Source: Burkholderiaceae bacterium
GTDB taxonomy: Bacteria > Pseudomonadota > Gammaproteobacteria > Burkholderiales > Burkholderiaceae
Reading direction: 5' to 3'
DNA length: 64,000 nucleotides
NCBI GenBank assembly: GCA_947448695.1
Contig: CANFOL010000006.1
Span: 1-64,000 of the forward strand
Positions 15,254 to 24,983 of this stretch are shown here, in pieces. A program made the translations under genes and the position numbers. Below the pieces are notes generated by a model. It did not search any database. It was given only the letters and a program-made list of their open reading frames with translations, and was not told the origin of the DNA. Positions within the stretch are counted from its first letter, which is position 1. Each line of letters begins with the position of its first letter.

Positions 15254-15601
15254 TTTTAATGCCTTTATGTTACCAAAGTTTAGGTTGATTACTTTCGGTT
15301 AAATAACCCCGAATAATTGCTTCATCAAATACTCTATAAAAAAGAGCCTTCAGAGTCTTAAGATAGGTTTTCGATATAGCTGCTCCATTTCGTTCTTCAC
15401 GATCTCAATAGGATTGTTCCAGTGCACATAATTCCATTTGTCTAGCGAGTTACAATAGAACTTAACATGCGACTATAGTTAAATAAATCTTACTAAGATA
15501 TGAAAATAAAACATCTCTAAAGTGGGCGATTTTATTAACTAGTTAGCAAAGGAAAAATGTTCTAACATCATCAAAATTTATATTTTAAAGGCCACCTATC
15601 G
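15254..15601. other. Divergent intergenic region between cupin and gpt
   Basis: No gene was found in about 350 bases. It must hold the promoters of both the cupin-rhodanese operon and gpt. I saw no compelling hairpin or repeated operator. Confidence 0.5.
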
Positions 15602-16117
15602 ATGGATAACCACCGCCCCTATAAAGATGAAGTCATTATCTCGTGGACAGAATTACAACGAGATGCAAAATTTATCTCAAATCAGTTACATGCAATGGGT
15701 TCTTGGAAGGGCATTATTGCAATTACTAAAGGTGGTTTAATCCCTAGTGCCCTCATCGCTAGAGAGTTAGACATTAAACTGATTGATACGGTGTGTATTT
15801 CAAGCTATGGCAGCGCCTCTACTGGAATTGATCAACAACAAAATGATTTAGAAGTCATCAAAATGATTGATGGGGACGGTGCAGGATTTCTTCTAATCGA
15901 TGATTTAGTAGATACCGGAAAAACGGCAAAATTTATTCGCACAAAACTTCCAAAAGCATACTTTTGTACTTTATATGCAAAGCCAGCTGGAAAACCTCTA
16001 GTGGACCTCTATGTTCGAGAGTTCAAACAAAACCAATGGATTTTCTTCCCATGGGATATTGAATATCAATTTTCAGTACCAATCCACCACAGCCAGAATA
16101 GTACCCCTAAGGAATAA
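15602..16117 (+). CDS. gpt: Xanthine-guanine phosphoribosyltransferase
   Basis: The 171-residue protein matches E. coli Gpt in order and wording of its key segments: WKGIIAITKGGLIPSALIARELDI, DTVCISSYGS, the PRPP-binding loop FLLIDDLVDTGKTA, YAKPAGKPLVDLYV and the terminal IFFPWDIEYQF. It converts guanine and xanthine, and hypoxanthine less well, to nucleotides with PRPP. A short insertion after SSYGS and an extended tail distinguish it from E. coli. Its place beside the urate pathway and its importer puts salvage next to catabolism of the same bases. Confidence 0.93.
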   Translation: MDNHRPYKDEVIISWTELQRDAKFISNQLHAMGSWKGIIAITKGGLIPSALIARELDIKLIDTVCISSYGSASTGIDQQQNDLEVIKMIDGDGAGFLLIDDLVDTGKTAKFIRTKLPKAYFCTLYAKPAGKPLVDLYVREFKQNQWIFFPWDIEYQFSVPIHHSQNSTPKE

Positions 16118-16126
16118 TCTATTCCA

Positions 16127-16174
16127 ACCAATCAAGCAACTTAAAGTTACTGATTGGTCAATGAAGCTTCATTG
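16127..16174. terminator. Inverted repeats between convergent gpt and ABC permease genes
   Basis: ACCAATCA (16127-16134) pairs with TGATTGGT (16151-16158), and CAATGAAGCTTCATTG (16159-16174) is a perfect 16-base palindrome. Their location between two convergent genes makes a bidirectional terminator likely, although T tracts are weak. Confidence 0.45.
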
Positions 16175-16185
16175 TAAAAGGGGGG

Positions 16186-16953
16186 TTATTTTTTATCTCG
16201 ATGCGCCCACGCAGTTGTTCTTTTTTCCACCACAGCGAAAAACTCATACATCAACATCGCCATGACTCCAATGACAACTAAGCCAGCAAATGCGAGCGGC
16301 ATACGCATAGCAGACCCGGCTGAGACTAATAAATATCCGATACCTTCATTTGATGCATTCATTTCTGATACCGTCGTCCCCACAAATGCTAAGGTAATTG
16401 CTACTTTTAAACTCGCATAAAAGTAAGGCAGACATCTAGGAACACCTACTTTCTTCAGAATATCAATACGGTTAGCTCCGAGTACTCTTAAAACATCTTC
16501 GAGTTCGGGCTCTAAGGTAGAAAGGCCTGTTGCAATATTGACCATAATAGGAAAAAAGCTAATTAAAAATGCTGTCAAAATTGCAGGTCCTGCACCAATA
16601 CCAAACCACACAACGAGAATCGGTACAAAAGCCGCTTTTGGTAAGGCATTAAATGCAGTCATCAACGGATAAAAAGCATCGTAAGCCATTCGCGAAGAGC
16701 CAATTAAAAATCCTAACAAAACCCCTACAACAATTGAAATTCCAAAACCAACCATGGTTGTCCAAAAAGTGGTCCAAGCATGACGTAGAATTTCACCCTT
16801 AAACTCAATTAAATTTAAAGCAATCTGATAGGGGCTTGGGAAAATAAAATCACTGACATTCAACGCAACACAGATTAATTGCCATATGCCGATCGTGAAC
16901 AAAAGCAACCATAGTGCAGCATATTTTTCTAATATCGATTTTTTTTGCATCAC
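16186..16953 (-). CDS. NitT/TauT-type ABC transporter permease
   Basis: The 255-residue membrane protein has about six hydrophobic segments and the BPD_transp_1 loop RVLGANRIDILKKVGVPRCLPYFYASLKVAI. That loop contacts the ATPase. The family (SsuC/TauC/ThiX-like) forms homodimers that import sulfonates, nitrate, pyrimidine precursors or similar small molecules. The start overlaps the ATPase gene by four bases. The position next to uraD and puuE suggests a purine, urate or allantoin substrate. Confidence 0.88.
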   Translation of the reverse strand: MMQKKSILEKYAALWLLLFTIGIWQLICVALNVSDFIFPSPYQIALNLIEFKGEILRHAWTTFWTTMVGFGISIVVGVLLGFLIGSSRMAYDAFYPLMTAFNALPKAAFVPILVVWFGIGAGPAILTAFLISFFPIMVNIATGLSTLEPELEDVLRVLGANRIDILKKVGVPRCLPYFYASLKVAITLAFVGTTVSEMNASNEGIGYLLVSAGSAMRMPLAFAGLVVIGVMAMLMYEFFAVVEKRTTAWAHRDKK

Positions 16954-17744
16954 GCTTCCCTCACCTTTCCAATGTGAGTTCGTAACTCATGCACAATCGC
17001 AGTAAACGCCTCTGTATAAGTAACTTCAAGGTCTCTTGGTCTAGGCAAATCAATTTCTCGACGGTGAACAATTTTTCCAGGTCTTCTAGACATTACATAA
17101 ACTTCATCCGCAAGATAAGTGGCTTCTCTCAAGTCATGTGTTACCAAGATAACGTTAAATCCTTGGGCCGCATGAAGATCACGAAGAATATTCCACAACT
17201 CTTCACGAGTAAATGCATCTAAGGCCCCAAATGGCTCATCGAGAAGTAACATTTTTGGCTCATGAATCAAAGCCCGACAAATACTTGCTCTTTGTTGCAT
17301 TCCTCCAGAAAGTTGATAAGGCAACTTATCTTCATAACCTTTGAGGCCTACACTTTCAATTAATCGAATCGCCCGATCTCTAAACTCTTCTTTTTTAGAA
17401 CGCATTTGCGAGCGAAATGGCTCAACGATTTCTAAAGGTAACAACACATTTTCTAATGTCGTACGCCACGGCAACAATGTGGGAGCCTGAAAAGCCATGC
17501 CACTAATACTTAATGGGCCAGTCACAGGCTTTTGATTGATCATGATCTGGCCACGAGTTGGCTCTTGTAAGCCAGTGGTTAGTTTCATGAAAGTAGATTT
17601 ACCACAACCAGAGGGGCCAACAATGGCAACAAAACCACCTTTTTTTACCTCTAAATTAATATCTTCTATAGCAAAAGGGCCATTGATGGCCCCTTTGTCA
17701 TAGGTATGTGACACATCTTTAAACTGGATAAAAGATTCGCTCAT
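16950..17744 (-). CDS. NitT/TauT-type ABC transporter ATPase
   Basis: Counted from MSESFIQFKDVSHTYD, the protein is 264 residues. It has Walker A GPSGCGKST, Q-loop MAFQAPTLLPWRT, signature LSGGMQQR, Walker B LLLDEPFGALD and the switch VTHDLREA. The start is set at 17744, where its ATG overlaps the stop of the binding-protein gene in an ATGA junction. A further upstream start would add 17 residues inside that gene. It energises the adjacent permease. Confidence 0.9.
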   Translation of the reverse strand: MSESFIQFKDVSHTYDKGAINGPFAIEDINLEVKKGGFVAIVGPSGCGKSTFMKLTTGLQEPTRGQIMINQKPVTGPLSISGMAFQAPTLLPWRTTLENVLLPLEIVEPFRSQMRSKKEEFRDRAIRLIESVGLKGYEDKLPYQLSGGMQQRASICRALIHEPKMLLLDEPFGALDAFTREELWNILRDLHAAQGFNVILVTHDLREATYLADEVYVMSRRPGKIVHRREIDLPRPRDLEVTYTEAFTAIVHELRTHIGKVREA

Positions 17745-18757
17745 TTTGGAAAAATATTTCGTGATGCTGCAGATGGTAAAAAGGCTGGATTCCAAACAAC
17801 ATCTGGATTGACACGCGTCTTCGTATTAAACACGTCAGATACCTGTGATGCCATTAAAGCAACGCGCGGTAATGATGCATTTCCAAATCCTTCGGCTTTT
17901 GCATCTGGCGTAACAATCGCATCTTTGATTGCCATCCGCAAACGACGTTTTTCTAGCTCAACATTGATAATCCCATCCCTACGTTGAACAGCAGCGATAG
18001 CAGCATCCGGATTAGCTAAAACCTCTTTAGCACCCTTAGTAAATGCCTCTAAAAAAGCTTTGACGGCAGCAGGATTCTCTTTAATCAATTTGGGAGATGC
18101 AATAATCACGTTCCCATATAACTTAACTCCATACTGTGCATATGGAAAAGAAACGATGTCATCTGCTTTAATGCCGCGAGCCTCTAAATTCAGGATTGAA
18201 GTAAATCCAAATCCAGTAATCGCATCTAAGTCGCCTTTGGCTAACATCGTCTCTCTAAGCGCAGGCTCCATACTAATCCAATTAACTGCCCCAACCTTGT
18301 TGGCCGACTGAAATAAAGGGAATGATCTTCTGCCAGCGTCAAAGCCTGGTGCACCAAATTTTTTGCCCGTCATATCGGCAGGTGATTTAATTCCTGAACT
18401 TTTTAATGCCATTACTACTGCTGGCGTGTTGCCATAAACCACCATTAAAGCAACCGGCTTGTTGGGGGCATCAGGATTGTTTCCGTAAAACTCCATCAGG
18501 GCAGCAAAGTCAGCAAAACCCATATCATAGGCGCCAGATGCAACACGATTCACAGCATTTCCAGAGCCATTACCCGCATCAACAGTCACATCTAATCCAG
18601 CCTGTTTAAAGTAACCTTTCTCGACAGGCCATAGGAAAAAAGCAGCCGGCCCCTCAAAACGCCAATCTAGTTGAAATTTAATCGGTGTGTCAGCAAAACT
18701 AGTTACCGCGGTCATTGTAAAAACAGCGATTAATATTCTCTGTAACATTTTTTTCAT
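17741..18757 (-). CDS. NMT1/THI5-like periplasmic substrate-binding protein
   Basis: The 338-residue protein has a signal peptide (to about SFA-DT, residue 22) and an NMT1/THI5-like domain opening IKFQLDWRFEGPAAFFLWPVEKGYFKQAGLDV. The WRFEGPAA segment resembles binding proteins for pyrimidine-like or other N-rich small molecules, and the lobe GNGSGNAVNRVASGAYDMGF is typical. It leads the importer operon and lies 110 bases downstream of uraD in the same direction, so it may be co-transcribed with the urate genes. Confidence 0.87.
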   Translation of the reverse strand: MKKMLQRILIAVFTMTAVTSFADTPIKFQLDWRFEGPAAFFLWPVEKGYFKQAGLDVTVDAGNGSGNAVNRVASGAYDMGFADFAALMEFYGNNPDAPNKPVALMVVYGNTPAVVMALKSSGIKSPADMTGKKFGAPGFDAGRRSFPLFQSANKVGAVNWISMEPALRETMLAKGDLDAITGFGFTSILNLEARGIKADDIVSFPYAQYGVKLYGNVIIASPKLIKENPAAVKAFLEAFTKGAKEVLANPDAAIAAVQRRDGIINVELEKRRLRMAIKDAIVTPDAKAEGFGNASLPRVALMASQVSDVFNTKTRVNPDVVWNPAFLPSAASRNIFPK

Positions 18758-18867
18758 TTTGCGCAGCCTTTCTAGAAATGATACTTTTCAAGTTGGTAAT
18801 AATATAGTCGATTCAAGTCTAAATTAAATTAATTGGTTCTCACTAGTTATTTTGCACCAAGTTGGGA

Positions 18868-19386
18868 TTAGGTTACTAAATTCTCCAGGCGAAATCGCGC
18901 GATGAGGCCAATTTGGTGAATGCAATCCTGAAACTCTTTAGAAACGTCATTGTTCAACCTTTGTGAAAAATTCTGAATAATGCCTGCTCGTTGGTAGCCC
19001 TTGACTGCCAATATAAAAGGGAAGCCAAATTTAGCGTTATAGTCGCGGTTTAATTGATTTAACAATAAGAACTCTTCTTCGGAACAATTGTCGAGTCCTG
19101 CACCACTCTGCTCCCTTAGAGAGTCATCGGTTAACTGCTTTTTAATGGCGGCTTTACCTGCTAACTCTGGATGTTCTCTAATGAGTTGTAATTGAGCCTC
19201 ATACGGTGAAGAAAGGACAGTTTGCTGCATGCTTGAAGCTAAATGTGCCAAATCACGAAATGGTCGCGCACGGAATGCCTCCTGCGGAATCCAGGGACTA
19301 TGTTCATAAATCCCTGAAAATATGGAAACAAATTCATCTTGATTGAGTTGATTAATTTTTTCTATCGATAACGGTGTGGCGTTCAT
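18868..19386 (-). CDS. uraD: OHCU decarboxylase
   Basis: The 172-residue protein decarboxylates 2-oxo-4-hydroxy-4-carboxy-5-ureidoimidazoline to S-allantoin, the third step from urate. Diagnostic segments are FSGIYEHSPWIPQEAF, where the His is the proposed catalytic residue, and the substrate-binding REHPELAGKAAIK. The FPFILAVKGYQRAGI strand is also conserved. Its ATG overlaps the end of puuE by four bases, giving translational coupling. The enzyme is cytosolic and of usual length. Confidence 0.93.
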   Translation of the reverse strand: MNATPLSIEKINQLNQDEFVSIFSGIYEHSPWIPQEAFRARPFRDLAHLASSMQQTVLSSPYEAQLQLIREHPELAGKAAIKKQLTDDSLREQSGAGLDNCSEEEFLLLNQLNRDYNAKFGFPFILAVKGYQRAGIIQNFSQRLNNDVSKEFQDCIHQIGLIARFRLENLVT

Positions 19387-20366
19387 GGCTTTAAATGATT
19401 AACTTGTGGTGGGTGAATGTCATGCCAATGCTTTGCGATATCTACTCGTCGGCAAATCCAAACATGCGAATGCGATTGAATGTAATCCAAGATACGCTGC
19501 AAGGCTTTAAATCGTCCAGGTCTACCCAATAATCGACAATGCATACCAATCGATAACATCTTAGGTTGATTCATCCCTTCGGGATCGCCCTCCGCATACA
19601 AAACATCAAAGCTATCTTTAAGATATTGATAAAACTGTTCTCCAGTGTTAAATCCCTGAGGTGTTGCAAACCGCATATCATTGGCATCTAAGGTGTAGGG
19701 CACAATCATATGGGAGTGGTCTTTTCCATCGGTTGTTGTTACATTTGTCCAAAAAGGTAAATCATCCCCATAATAATCAGAGTCATATAAATAGCCCCCC
19801 TGCTCAAGTAATAAGCGCCGGGTGTTTGGGGAGTCTCGCCCGGTATACCAACCCAAGGGCGGGGAGCCAATTAATTGCGTAATTCTTTCTGTCGCAAGTT
19901 GCATATGTTCACGCTCAGTCTGTTCATCCATATTTTGATAATGGATCCAACGCCAACCATGACTAGCAATCTCATGACCGTACTCAACAAATGCCCTTGT
20001 CAGTTCGGGATGGCGTTCAAGTGCCATACCTATACCAAATATCGTCATGGGTAAGTCACGTCTTTTAAACTCATTCAAAATTCGCCAAACACCAGCCCTT
20101 GAACCATACTCATAAATAGATTCCATCGATAAATGACGGCTATCGTAAGCCACAGCCCCAATAATCTCGGATAGAAATTGCTCTGAGCCAGCGTCTCCAT
20201 GCAAAACAGAGTTCTCACCACCCTCTTCGTAATTGAGTACAAATTGCACAGCAATACGAGCCTGTCCAGGCCATTGTGGGTGGGGTGGATGCGCGCCATA
20301 ACCAATGAGGTCGCGCGGATAAGATGAATTTATAGGCATAAACATTAATATACTGCAAACTTTCAT
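19383..20366 (-). CDS. puuE: Cofactor-independent allantoinase (PuuE type)
   Basis: The 327-residue protein has a polysaccharide-deacetylase-like barrel. It carries the PuuE marks YPRDLIGYGAHPPHPQWPGQ, VLNYEEGGENSVLHGD, RAGVWRILNEF and the ring-binding GRDSPNTRRLLLEQGG. It opens allantoin to allantoate without the binuclear metal site of AllB-type allantoinases. The long leader before INSSYPRDL may be partly untranslated, so a start at M10 or M12 is possible. It is the first gene of the minus-strand unit and is divergent from uraH across 71 bases. Confidence 0.92.
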   Translation of the reverse strand: MKVCSILMFMPINSSYPRDLIGYGAHPPHPQWPGQARIAVQFVLNYEEGGENSVLHGDAGSEQFLSEIIGAVAYDSRHLSMESIYEYGSRAGVWRILNEFKRRDLPMTIFGIGMALERHPELTRAFVEYGHEIASHGWRWIHYQNMDEQTEREHMQLATERITQLIGSPPLGWYTGRDSPNTRRLLLEQGGYLYDSDYYGDDLPFWTNVTTTDGKDHSHMIVPYTLDANDMRFATPQGFNTGEQFYQYLKDSFDVLYAEGDPEGMNQPKMLSIGMHCRLLGRPGRFKALQRILDYIQSHSHVWICRRVDIAKHWHDIHPPQVNHLKP

Positions 20367-20437
20367 TCAGGTATGCTTACGCATTAGTTTGTTAGATTAG
20401 TAATACTTATTCACCTCTTATTATCGGTAACAAAATT

Positions 20438-20791
20438 ATGGGTAAACTCTCAACGCATGTATTAGATACCAGTATTGGTAAACCTGGAAAAGGTATTTCT
20501 ATCCAACTATTTAGTGTATCTGGCGCCCAGCAAGAATTATTGGCGACACGACTGACCAATAGCGATGGTCGCTGTGATGAACCTCTTTTGGATGGGGATC
20601 AGTTGAAAACGGGTGAATATCAACTTGAATTTGATATCGGTGCCTATTTTGCAAAGTCAAATCCTAACTTACAACAGCCTGCTTTTTTAAATAAGGTTGT
20701 CATCCGCTTTCAGGTAGCAAATACTCAAGAGAACTATCATGTACCACTGGTTGTTACACCATGGAGTTATTCAACCTACCGTGGTTCATAA
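20438..20791 (+). CDS. uraH: 5-hydroxyisourate hydrolase (transthyretin-like)
   Basis: The 117-residue protein is a transthyretin-related HIU hydrolase. It has the N-terminal STHVLDTSIGKPGKGI with the catalytic His, the middle LTNSDGRCDEPLL, and the signature C-terminal tetrapeptide YRGS. It hydrolyses 5-hydroxyisourate to OHCU in the second step from urate. No signal peptide is present. It starts the plus-strand unit with puuD, alc and allA. Confidence 0.95.
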   Translation: MGKLSTHVLDTSIGKPGKGISIQLFSVSGAQQELLATRLTNSDGRCDEPLLDGDQLKTGEYQLEFDIGAYFAKSNPNLQQPAFLNKVVIRFQVANTQENYHVPLVVTPWSYSTYRGS

Positions 20792-20850
20792 AAAGCTTTA
20801 GAATATTAAAAGTATCGTAGCGGGTATCTCAATTTGAGCGCGATCATTGG

Positions 20851-20876
20851 CTTCTGCAGTTCCGCCGTGGCAGAAG
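20851..20876 (+). promoter_or_regulatory. Hairpin between uraH and puuD
   Basis: CTTCTGC (20851-20857) pairs with GCAGAAG (20870-20876) across 12 bases. There is no T tract, so this is more likely a processing or attenuation element, or an operator, than a terminator. Function is not shown. Confidence 0.3.
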
Positions 20877-20927
20877 ATAAAGATAACTTATGATTAGAAT
20901 AAGTTTGTTTATGCTGGAGTAAGCACA

Positions 20928-22118
20928 ATGGAATATCTTTTACCCTATTTAATTGACTGGCTAAGTCTACTCTTACGCTGGTTACACCTGATTGTCGGAA
21001 TTGCTTGGATTGGAGCCTCTTTTTACTTTGTATGGCTAGATAACAGTCTTGTTCCGCCAACTGAGCAAAAATTAAAAGATGATGGTGTTAGTGGTGAGCT
21101 TTGGGCCGTTCATGGCGGTGGTTTTTACAACCCACAAAAATATTTTAACGCCCCCCCGCAATTACCTAAGCATTTGCACTGGTTTTATTGGGAAGCTTAT
21201 AGCGCCTGGATAACTGGTTTTTTGCTCTTTGCGGTTGCCTATCTTCTTAACCCAAGCGTAATGCTAGTTGATAAAAATGTTTTCGACATGTCAGGCAATA
21301 TGGCCGTCATTGCATCCCTTGCTTACCTTGTTGCTGGCTGGGTTGTCTACGATGCAATCTGTCGCTTCTTTGGGGTAGGTGATCAGGCAGATAAAAAAGT
21401 TGCGATTTGTCTTCTCATTTATATAGCACTCGCTTCCTACCTAGCCTGCCAAATTTTCTCTGGTCGAGCCGCCTATTTAATGACGGGGGCTATGATGGCA
21501 ACCATTATGGTGGCCAATGTATTTTTTTGGATTATTCCAGGTCAGAAGAAGGTGATCCAATCCATGAAAATAGGCGAAGTCCCTGAAATAATTCATGGTC
21601 AACGGGGTAAACAACGGAGTGTGCACAATACTTTTTTTACACTACCTGTGCTTTTTGCGATGATATCCAATCACTACAGTGTGGTTTACAACTCTCCACA
21701 CCATTGGCTAGTCTTAATTCTGATGATGCTAGGAAGTGCTCTGATCCGATTCTACTTTGTTTCGAGACATAAAAATAAACCGCACTATCCAGCATTAATT
21801 TTGGGGTCATTTTTACTCATCATTGCGATTTTTATCACTGCCCCATCACGGCCTACTGCTTCATCAAGTATCCCAATGTCTGCGCCAAACTTTACGCAAG
21901 TAAAAGCCATTATTGAGCAGCGTTGTGTCGCTTGCCATAATGCCAATGTAGCGAATAAGAATATTCGCTTTGATAGTGACGAATCGATTCAATCGCAAAT
22001 GGCGCTCATCTATCAACAAACAGTTGTAACAAAAATAATGCCCATGAATAACGCGACTGGCATTACCGAAGATGAAAGACGCACTCTAGAAGCTTGGTTT
22101 AAAGCCAATAACAATTAG
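20928..22118 (+). CDS. puuD: Membrane urate hydroxylase PuuD with C-terminal cytochrome c domain
   Basis: The 396-residue protein has about eight membrane helices, starting LIDWLSLLLRWLHLIVGIAWIGASFYFVWLD, and a C-terminal cytochrome c domain after residue 310. The haem site CVACH is at 333-337, with a likely axial Met in KIMPMN (371-373). PuuD oxidises urate to 5-hydroxyisourate and passes electrons to the respiratory chain through its haem domain, instead of making hydrogen peroxide as UOX does. Its place between uraH and alc fits this exactly. No soluble uricase gene is present. Confidence 0.93.
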   Translation: MEYLLPYLIDWLSLLLRWLHLIVGIAWIGASFYFVWLDNSLVPPTEQKLKDDGVSGELWAVHGGGFYNPQKYFNAPPQLPKHLHWFYWEAYSAWITGFLLFAVAYLLNPSVMLVDKNVFDMSGNMAVIASLAYLVAGWVVYDAICRFFGVGDQADKKVAICLLIYIALASYLACQIFSGRAAYLMTGAMMATIMVANVFFWIIPGQKKVIQSMKIGEVPEIIHGQRGKQRSVHNTFFTLPVLFAMISNHYSVVYNSPHHWLVLILMMLGSALIRFYFVSRHKNKPHYPALILGSFLLIIAIFITAPSRPTASSSIPMSAPNFTQVKAIIEQRCVACHNANVANKNIRFDSDESIQSQMALIYQQTVVTKIMPMNNATGITEDERRTLEAWFKANNN

Positions 22119-22129
22119 GAGATTAGAGA

Positions 22130-23137
22130 ATGAGTATTCCTGTCATTGACCCTGCCGCACCCTTGTTTACTCGCAAACATATTAATCTTGCAGATGCAGA
22201 ACTTGGCGCTAAAGCAATCAGTTGCTCCGATGAGTTTTTTGCGCCTCTAGAAAGAATGCTGAACCCCGAACCTGCGGTATTTATTCCGGGTAAATATGAT
22301 CTGAATGGTAAATGGATGGATGGTTGGGAAACCAGAAGAAAACGTACAGCCGGTACCGACTGGGCCATCATTGAACTTTTTAGACCTGGCTGTATTTACG
22401 GGTTTGATGTTGATACTAGTTTTTTTACAGGTAATTTTGCTCCTGCAATTTCAATCCAGGCCTGCTTTGAAGAACAAACACCAAACGCTAACTCAACATG
22501 GTTTGATGTTTTATCTCCAAAAACCTTACTTGGTAATCAACACCATTATTTTGAAATTGAACCATCCGCGAAAGTGAGTCATTTAAAAATCACGATATTC
22601 CCAGATGGTGGCATCGCTCGCCTTCGCGTTTATGGCAAACCAGCGATCGATTGGTCAAAGATTCCAACTACTGAAGTACTTAATTTTGCCGCTGTAGAAA
22701 ATGGCGCCCATACGATTATTGCCAATAATGAACATTTTGGTTTATCCATGAATCTGCTCAAACCTCAAAGAGGAAAGAATATGGGCGATGGTTGGGAAAC
22801 TAGAAGACGCAGAGAGCCCGGATTTGATTGGTGTCTGATCGAATTAGCTCATCCTGTTCTTGTGCAAAAAATTGAAGTTGATACCTGCCACTTTAAAGGG
22901 AATTATCCAGACCAATGCTCGTTGCAAGCCAGTCTTGTTACATCAGGAACAGATCAATCCGCTATTACGGAAAGTATGTTCTGGCCGACGCTGCTTCCTT
23001 TGCAAAAGCTGCAGATGGATCACCAGCACTATTACACATCAGAAATTGCTTCTATAGGTCCGATTACGCATGTACGGTTTAATATTTATCCTGATGGCGG
23101 GGTTTCTAGATTAAGAATTTGGGGAACGAAAGCATGA
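22130..23137 (+). CDS. alc: Allantoicase
   Basis: The 335-residue protein consists of two repeated allantoicase domains. Each contains the motif DGWETRR (about residues 62 and 220), a D-W pair in the following strand, and a closing PDGG-(I/V)-(A/S)-RLR motif (residues 161-170 and 322-332). It hydrolyses allantoate to ureidoglycolate and urea. The stop overlaps the allA start codon in an ATGA junction. Urea from this step feeds the convergent urease operon next door. Confidence 0.95.
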   Translation: MSIPVIDPAAPLFTRKHINLADAELGAKAISCSDEFFAPLERMLNPEPAVFIPGKYDLNGKWMDGWETRRKRTAGTDWAIIELFRPGCIYGFDVDTSFFTGNFAPAISIQACFEEQTPNANSTWFDVLSPKTLLGNQHHYFEIEPSAKVSHLKITIFPDGGIARLRVYGKPAIDWSKIPTTEVLNFAAVENGAHTIIANNEHFGLSMNLLKPQRGKNMGDGWETRRRREPGFDWCLIELAHPVLVQKIEVDTCHFKGNYPDQCSLQASLVTSGTDQSAITESMFWPTLLPLQKLQMDHQHYYTSEIASIGPITHVRFNIYPDGGVSRLRIWGTKA

Positions 23138-23640
23138 TTACCCTTCCTATTACTGAACTCACGCGCGAAAATTTTGCGCCATTTGGTGAAGTACTTGCCT
23201 TAGAAGGTGCCGAGCACTTTCCAATTAATCAAGGTAGTACAGAAAGGTTCCACGCACTGTCCTCAGTTGATACGAGCGACCAAAATGGTAAACCAATCAT
23301 CAGTCTTTTTAGAGGGCAGGCTTTTGCAAGGCCGTTTGAATTACGGGTCATGGAAAGACATCCACTTGGAAGCCAATCTTTCATCCCTGTTACCAAAGAT
23401 CTGAATAACAAATACTTAGTTGTCGTAGCCCCCGCTACTTGTCAAACAGAGACTGAAATTACTCAGCACTTACGTGCATTTATCGTTCAAGGATTTACTG
23501 GAGTCACTTATGCAAAAGGGGTTTGGCACCACCCATTAATTAGCCTTGATCAATTGCAGGATTTTATTGTTATCGACCGTCAAGGACCCGGCAACAATTG
23601 TGATGAAATTGAACTCAGTAATCAAATTAGGATTGATTAG
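23134..23640 (+). CDS. allA: Ureidoglycolate lyase
   Basis: Starting at ATG 23134, the protein is 168 residues. It matches All[14 protein letters not shown], the [12 protein letters not shown] segment, [14 protein letters not shown] and the metal-site strand [10 protein letters not shown]. It splits ureidoglycolate into glyoxylate and urea. An in-frame TTG at 23119 was rejected because the ATGA overlap with alc is the usual coupling signal. The last 14 bases overlap the 3' end of ureG on the other strand. Confidence 0.94.
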   Translation: MITLPITELTRENFAPFGEVLALEGAEHFPINQGSTERFHALSSVDTSDQNGKPIISLFRGQAFARPFELRVMERHPLGSQSFIPVTKDLNNKYLVVVAPATCQTETEITQHLRAFIVQGFTGVTYAKGVWHHPLISLDQLQDFIVIDRQGPGNNCDEIELSNQIRID

Positions 23641-24256
23641 GCTCTAAGTGCCCGTTTTTCTCAATCATCTGAATGATTTTCGAGACACCTTCTAGTTTCT
23701 TTAAGTTCGTCATGACGTAAGGTTTATCGATGCGCATTCTTTTGGTGTCGGACTCCATAATCTCTAAGTTGGCGCCAACATAATCAGCAAGATCAATTTT
23801 ATTAATTACAAGTAAATCTGATTTAGTAATCCCTGGGCCACCTTTGCGCGGAATTTTTTCACCGCCTGCAACATCAATGACGTAAATGGTGTAATCCGAT
23901 AATTCAGGACTAAAAGTTGCCGCCAAATTATCTCCACCTGATTCGATAAAAACAATATCAGCCTGCGGAAATTTTTCAAGCATCCGATCTACTGCTTCGA
24001 GATTAATAGAAGCATCCTCTCGAATCGCGGTATGAGGACACCCACCAGTTTCGACTCCCATAATTCGTTCTGCTGGAAGTGCGCCAGAGATGGTTAATAA
24101 ACGCTGATCCTCCTTCGTGTAAATATCGTTGGTAATCGCCACAATATCGTATTTCTTACCCATCTCTTTGCACAGCATTTCCAATAAAGTGGTTTTACCA
24201 GATCCTACGGGACCACCAACACCAATTCGAAGAGGAGGAAGTTTTTTTGTACGCAT
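23627..24256 (-). CDS. ureG: Urease accessory GTPase UreG
   Basis: The 209-residue SIMIBI GTPase couples GTP hydrolysis to nickel delivery into apo-urease. It has the P-loop [13 protein letters not shown], the metal-binding CPH of [14 protein letters not shown], and the NKxD motif VINKIDLA. It closes the ure operon. Its stop lies inside the end of allA, so transcripts from the two convergent operons must overlap. Confidence 0.96.
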   Translation of the reverse strand: MRTKKLPPLRIGVGGPVGSGKTTLLEMLCKEMGKKYDIVAITNDIYTKEDQRLLTISGALPAERIMGVETGGCPHTAIREDASINLEAVDRMLEKFPQADIVFIESGGDNLAATFSPELSDYTIYVIDVAGGEKIPRKGGPGITKSDLLVINKIDLADYVGANLEIMESDTKRMRIDKPYVMTNLKKLEGVSKIIQMIEKNGHLEPNQS

Positions 24257-24270
24257 AAATTTTTTCTCGG

Positions 24271-24960
24271 TTAAGAACGGAATAAGCGTGAATACTGGTG
24301 CTCATGACGACTCGACAGTATATTTAGCTGATGTGCAAACGTATTTAATACGAATTTTTCTGACTTAGACTGTTCAATGACAACTTCTAAGTGTAAGGAT
24401 AACTTTTTACCAATCGCGACTAATATTTTCTGACCCGCTACTTGGCCTAAAGGAATTGACTTCACAGCCGCCATCACTTGATTTTCGAGCCACGAGTAGA
24501 GATAGATATGTAAGCCATTAATCGCTTGGACTTTTTGAGAGCTACAGATAAAGGCATGGGCACACGGCAATGTTATTGGCTGAATCGTATATAGCAAAAG
24601 TTTTTCTTGGTCACTACCCCAAGCATGTTCTTTAACCAACTTGAGCAGGGACCACCCCATTTGCTCTGTCTCCTGACGAAACTCACTCGTTTCTCTACTC
24701 GCCCAAAACCAATTATTCCAATAGGTAATTTTTTCCTCATCAAGCAATAACCATGCCTCATATAAATACAGCCAAATAATCGCCTCAGATTGAGTAATGA
24801 CTGAAAACAGATGCTCATCAATCCAATGATGCGCCTCATCTGCATTAGAAACAAATCCATGGCTAACAGCTGCTTCTAATCCTTGTGAATAACTAAACCC
24901 ACCAATCGGTAAGGTGGGTGACGCCAAGTGTAAAAGCGCTCCTAGTTCAGACGAGTTCAT
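24271..24960 (-). CDS. ureF: Urease accessory protein UreF
   Basis: The 229-residue helical protein opens [24 protein letters not shown], the classic UreF N-terminal motif, and ends with the conserved [11 protein letters not shown]. UreF joins UreD (UreH) and UreG in the complex that passes nickel and CO2 to the active site. It lies 14 bases upstream of ureG and 23 bases downstream of ureE. Confidence 0.95.
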   Translation of the reverse strand: MNSSELGALLHLASPTLPIGGFSYSQGLEAAVSHGFVSNADEAHHWIDEHLFSVITQSEAIIWLYLYEAWLLLDEEKITYWNNWFWASRETSEFRQETEQMGWSLLKLVKEHAWGSDQEKLLLYTIQPITLPCAHAFICSSQKVQAINGLHIYLYSWLENQVMAAVKSIPLGQVAGQKILVAIGKKLSLHLEVVIEQSKSEKFVLNTFAHQLNILSSRHEHQYSRLFRS

Positions 24961-24983
24961 ATACCACTTGATTTAAATGTAAC

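Noticed and set aside
16011-16265. 84-codon open frame overlapping gpt
   Set aside because: It runs in another frame through the conserved end of gpt and into the ABC permease; it is a shadow.
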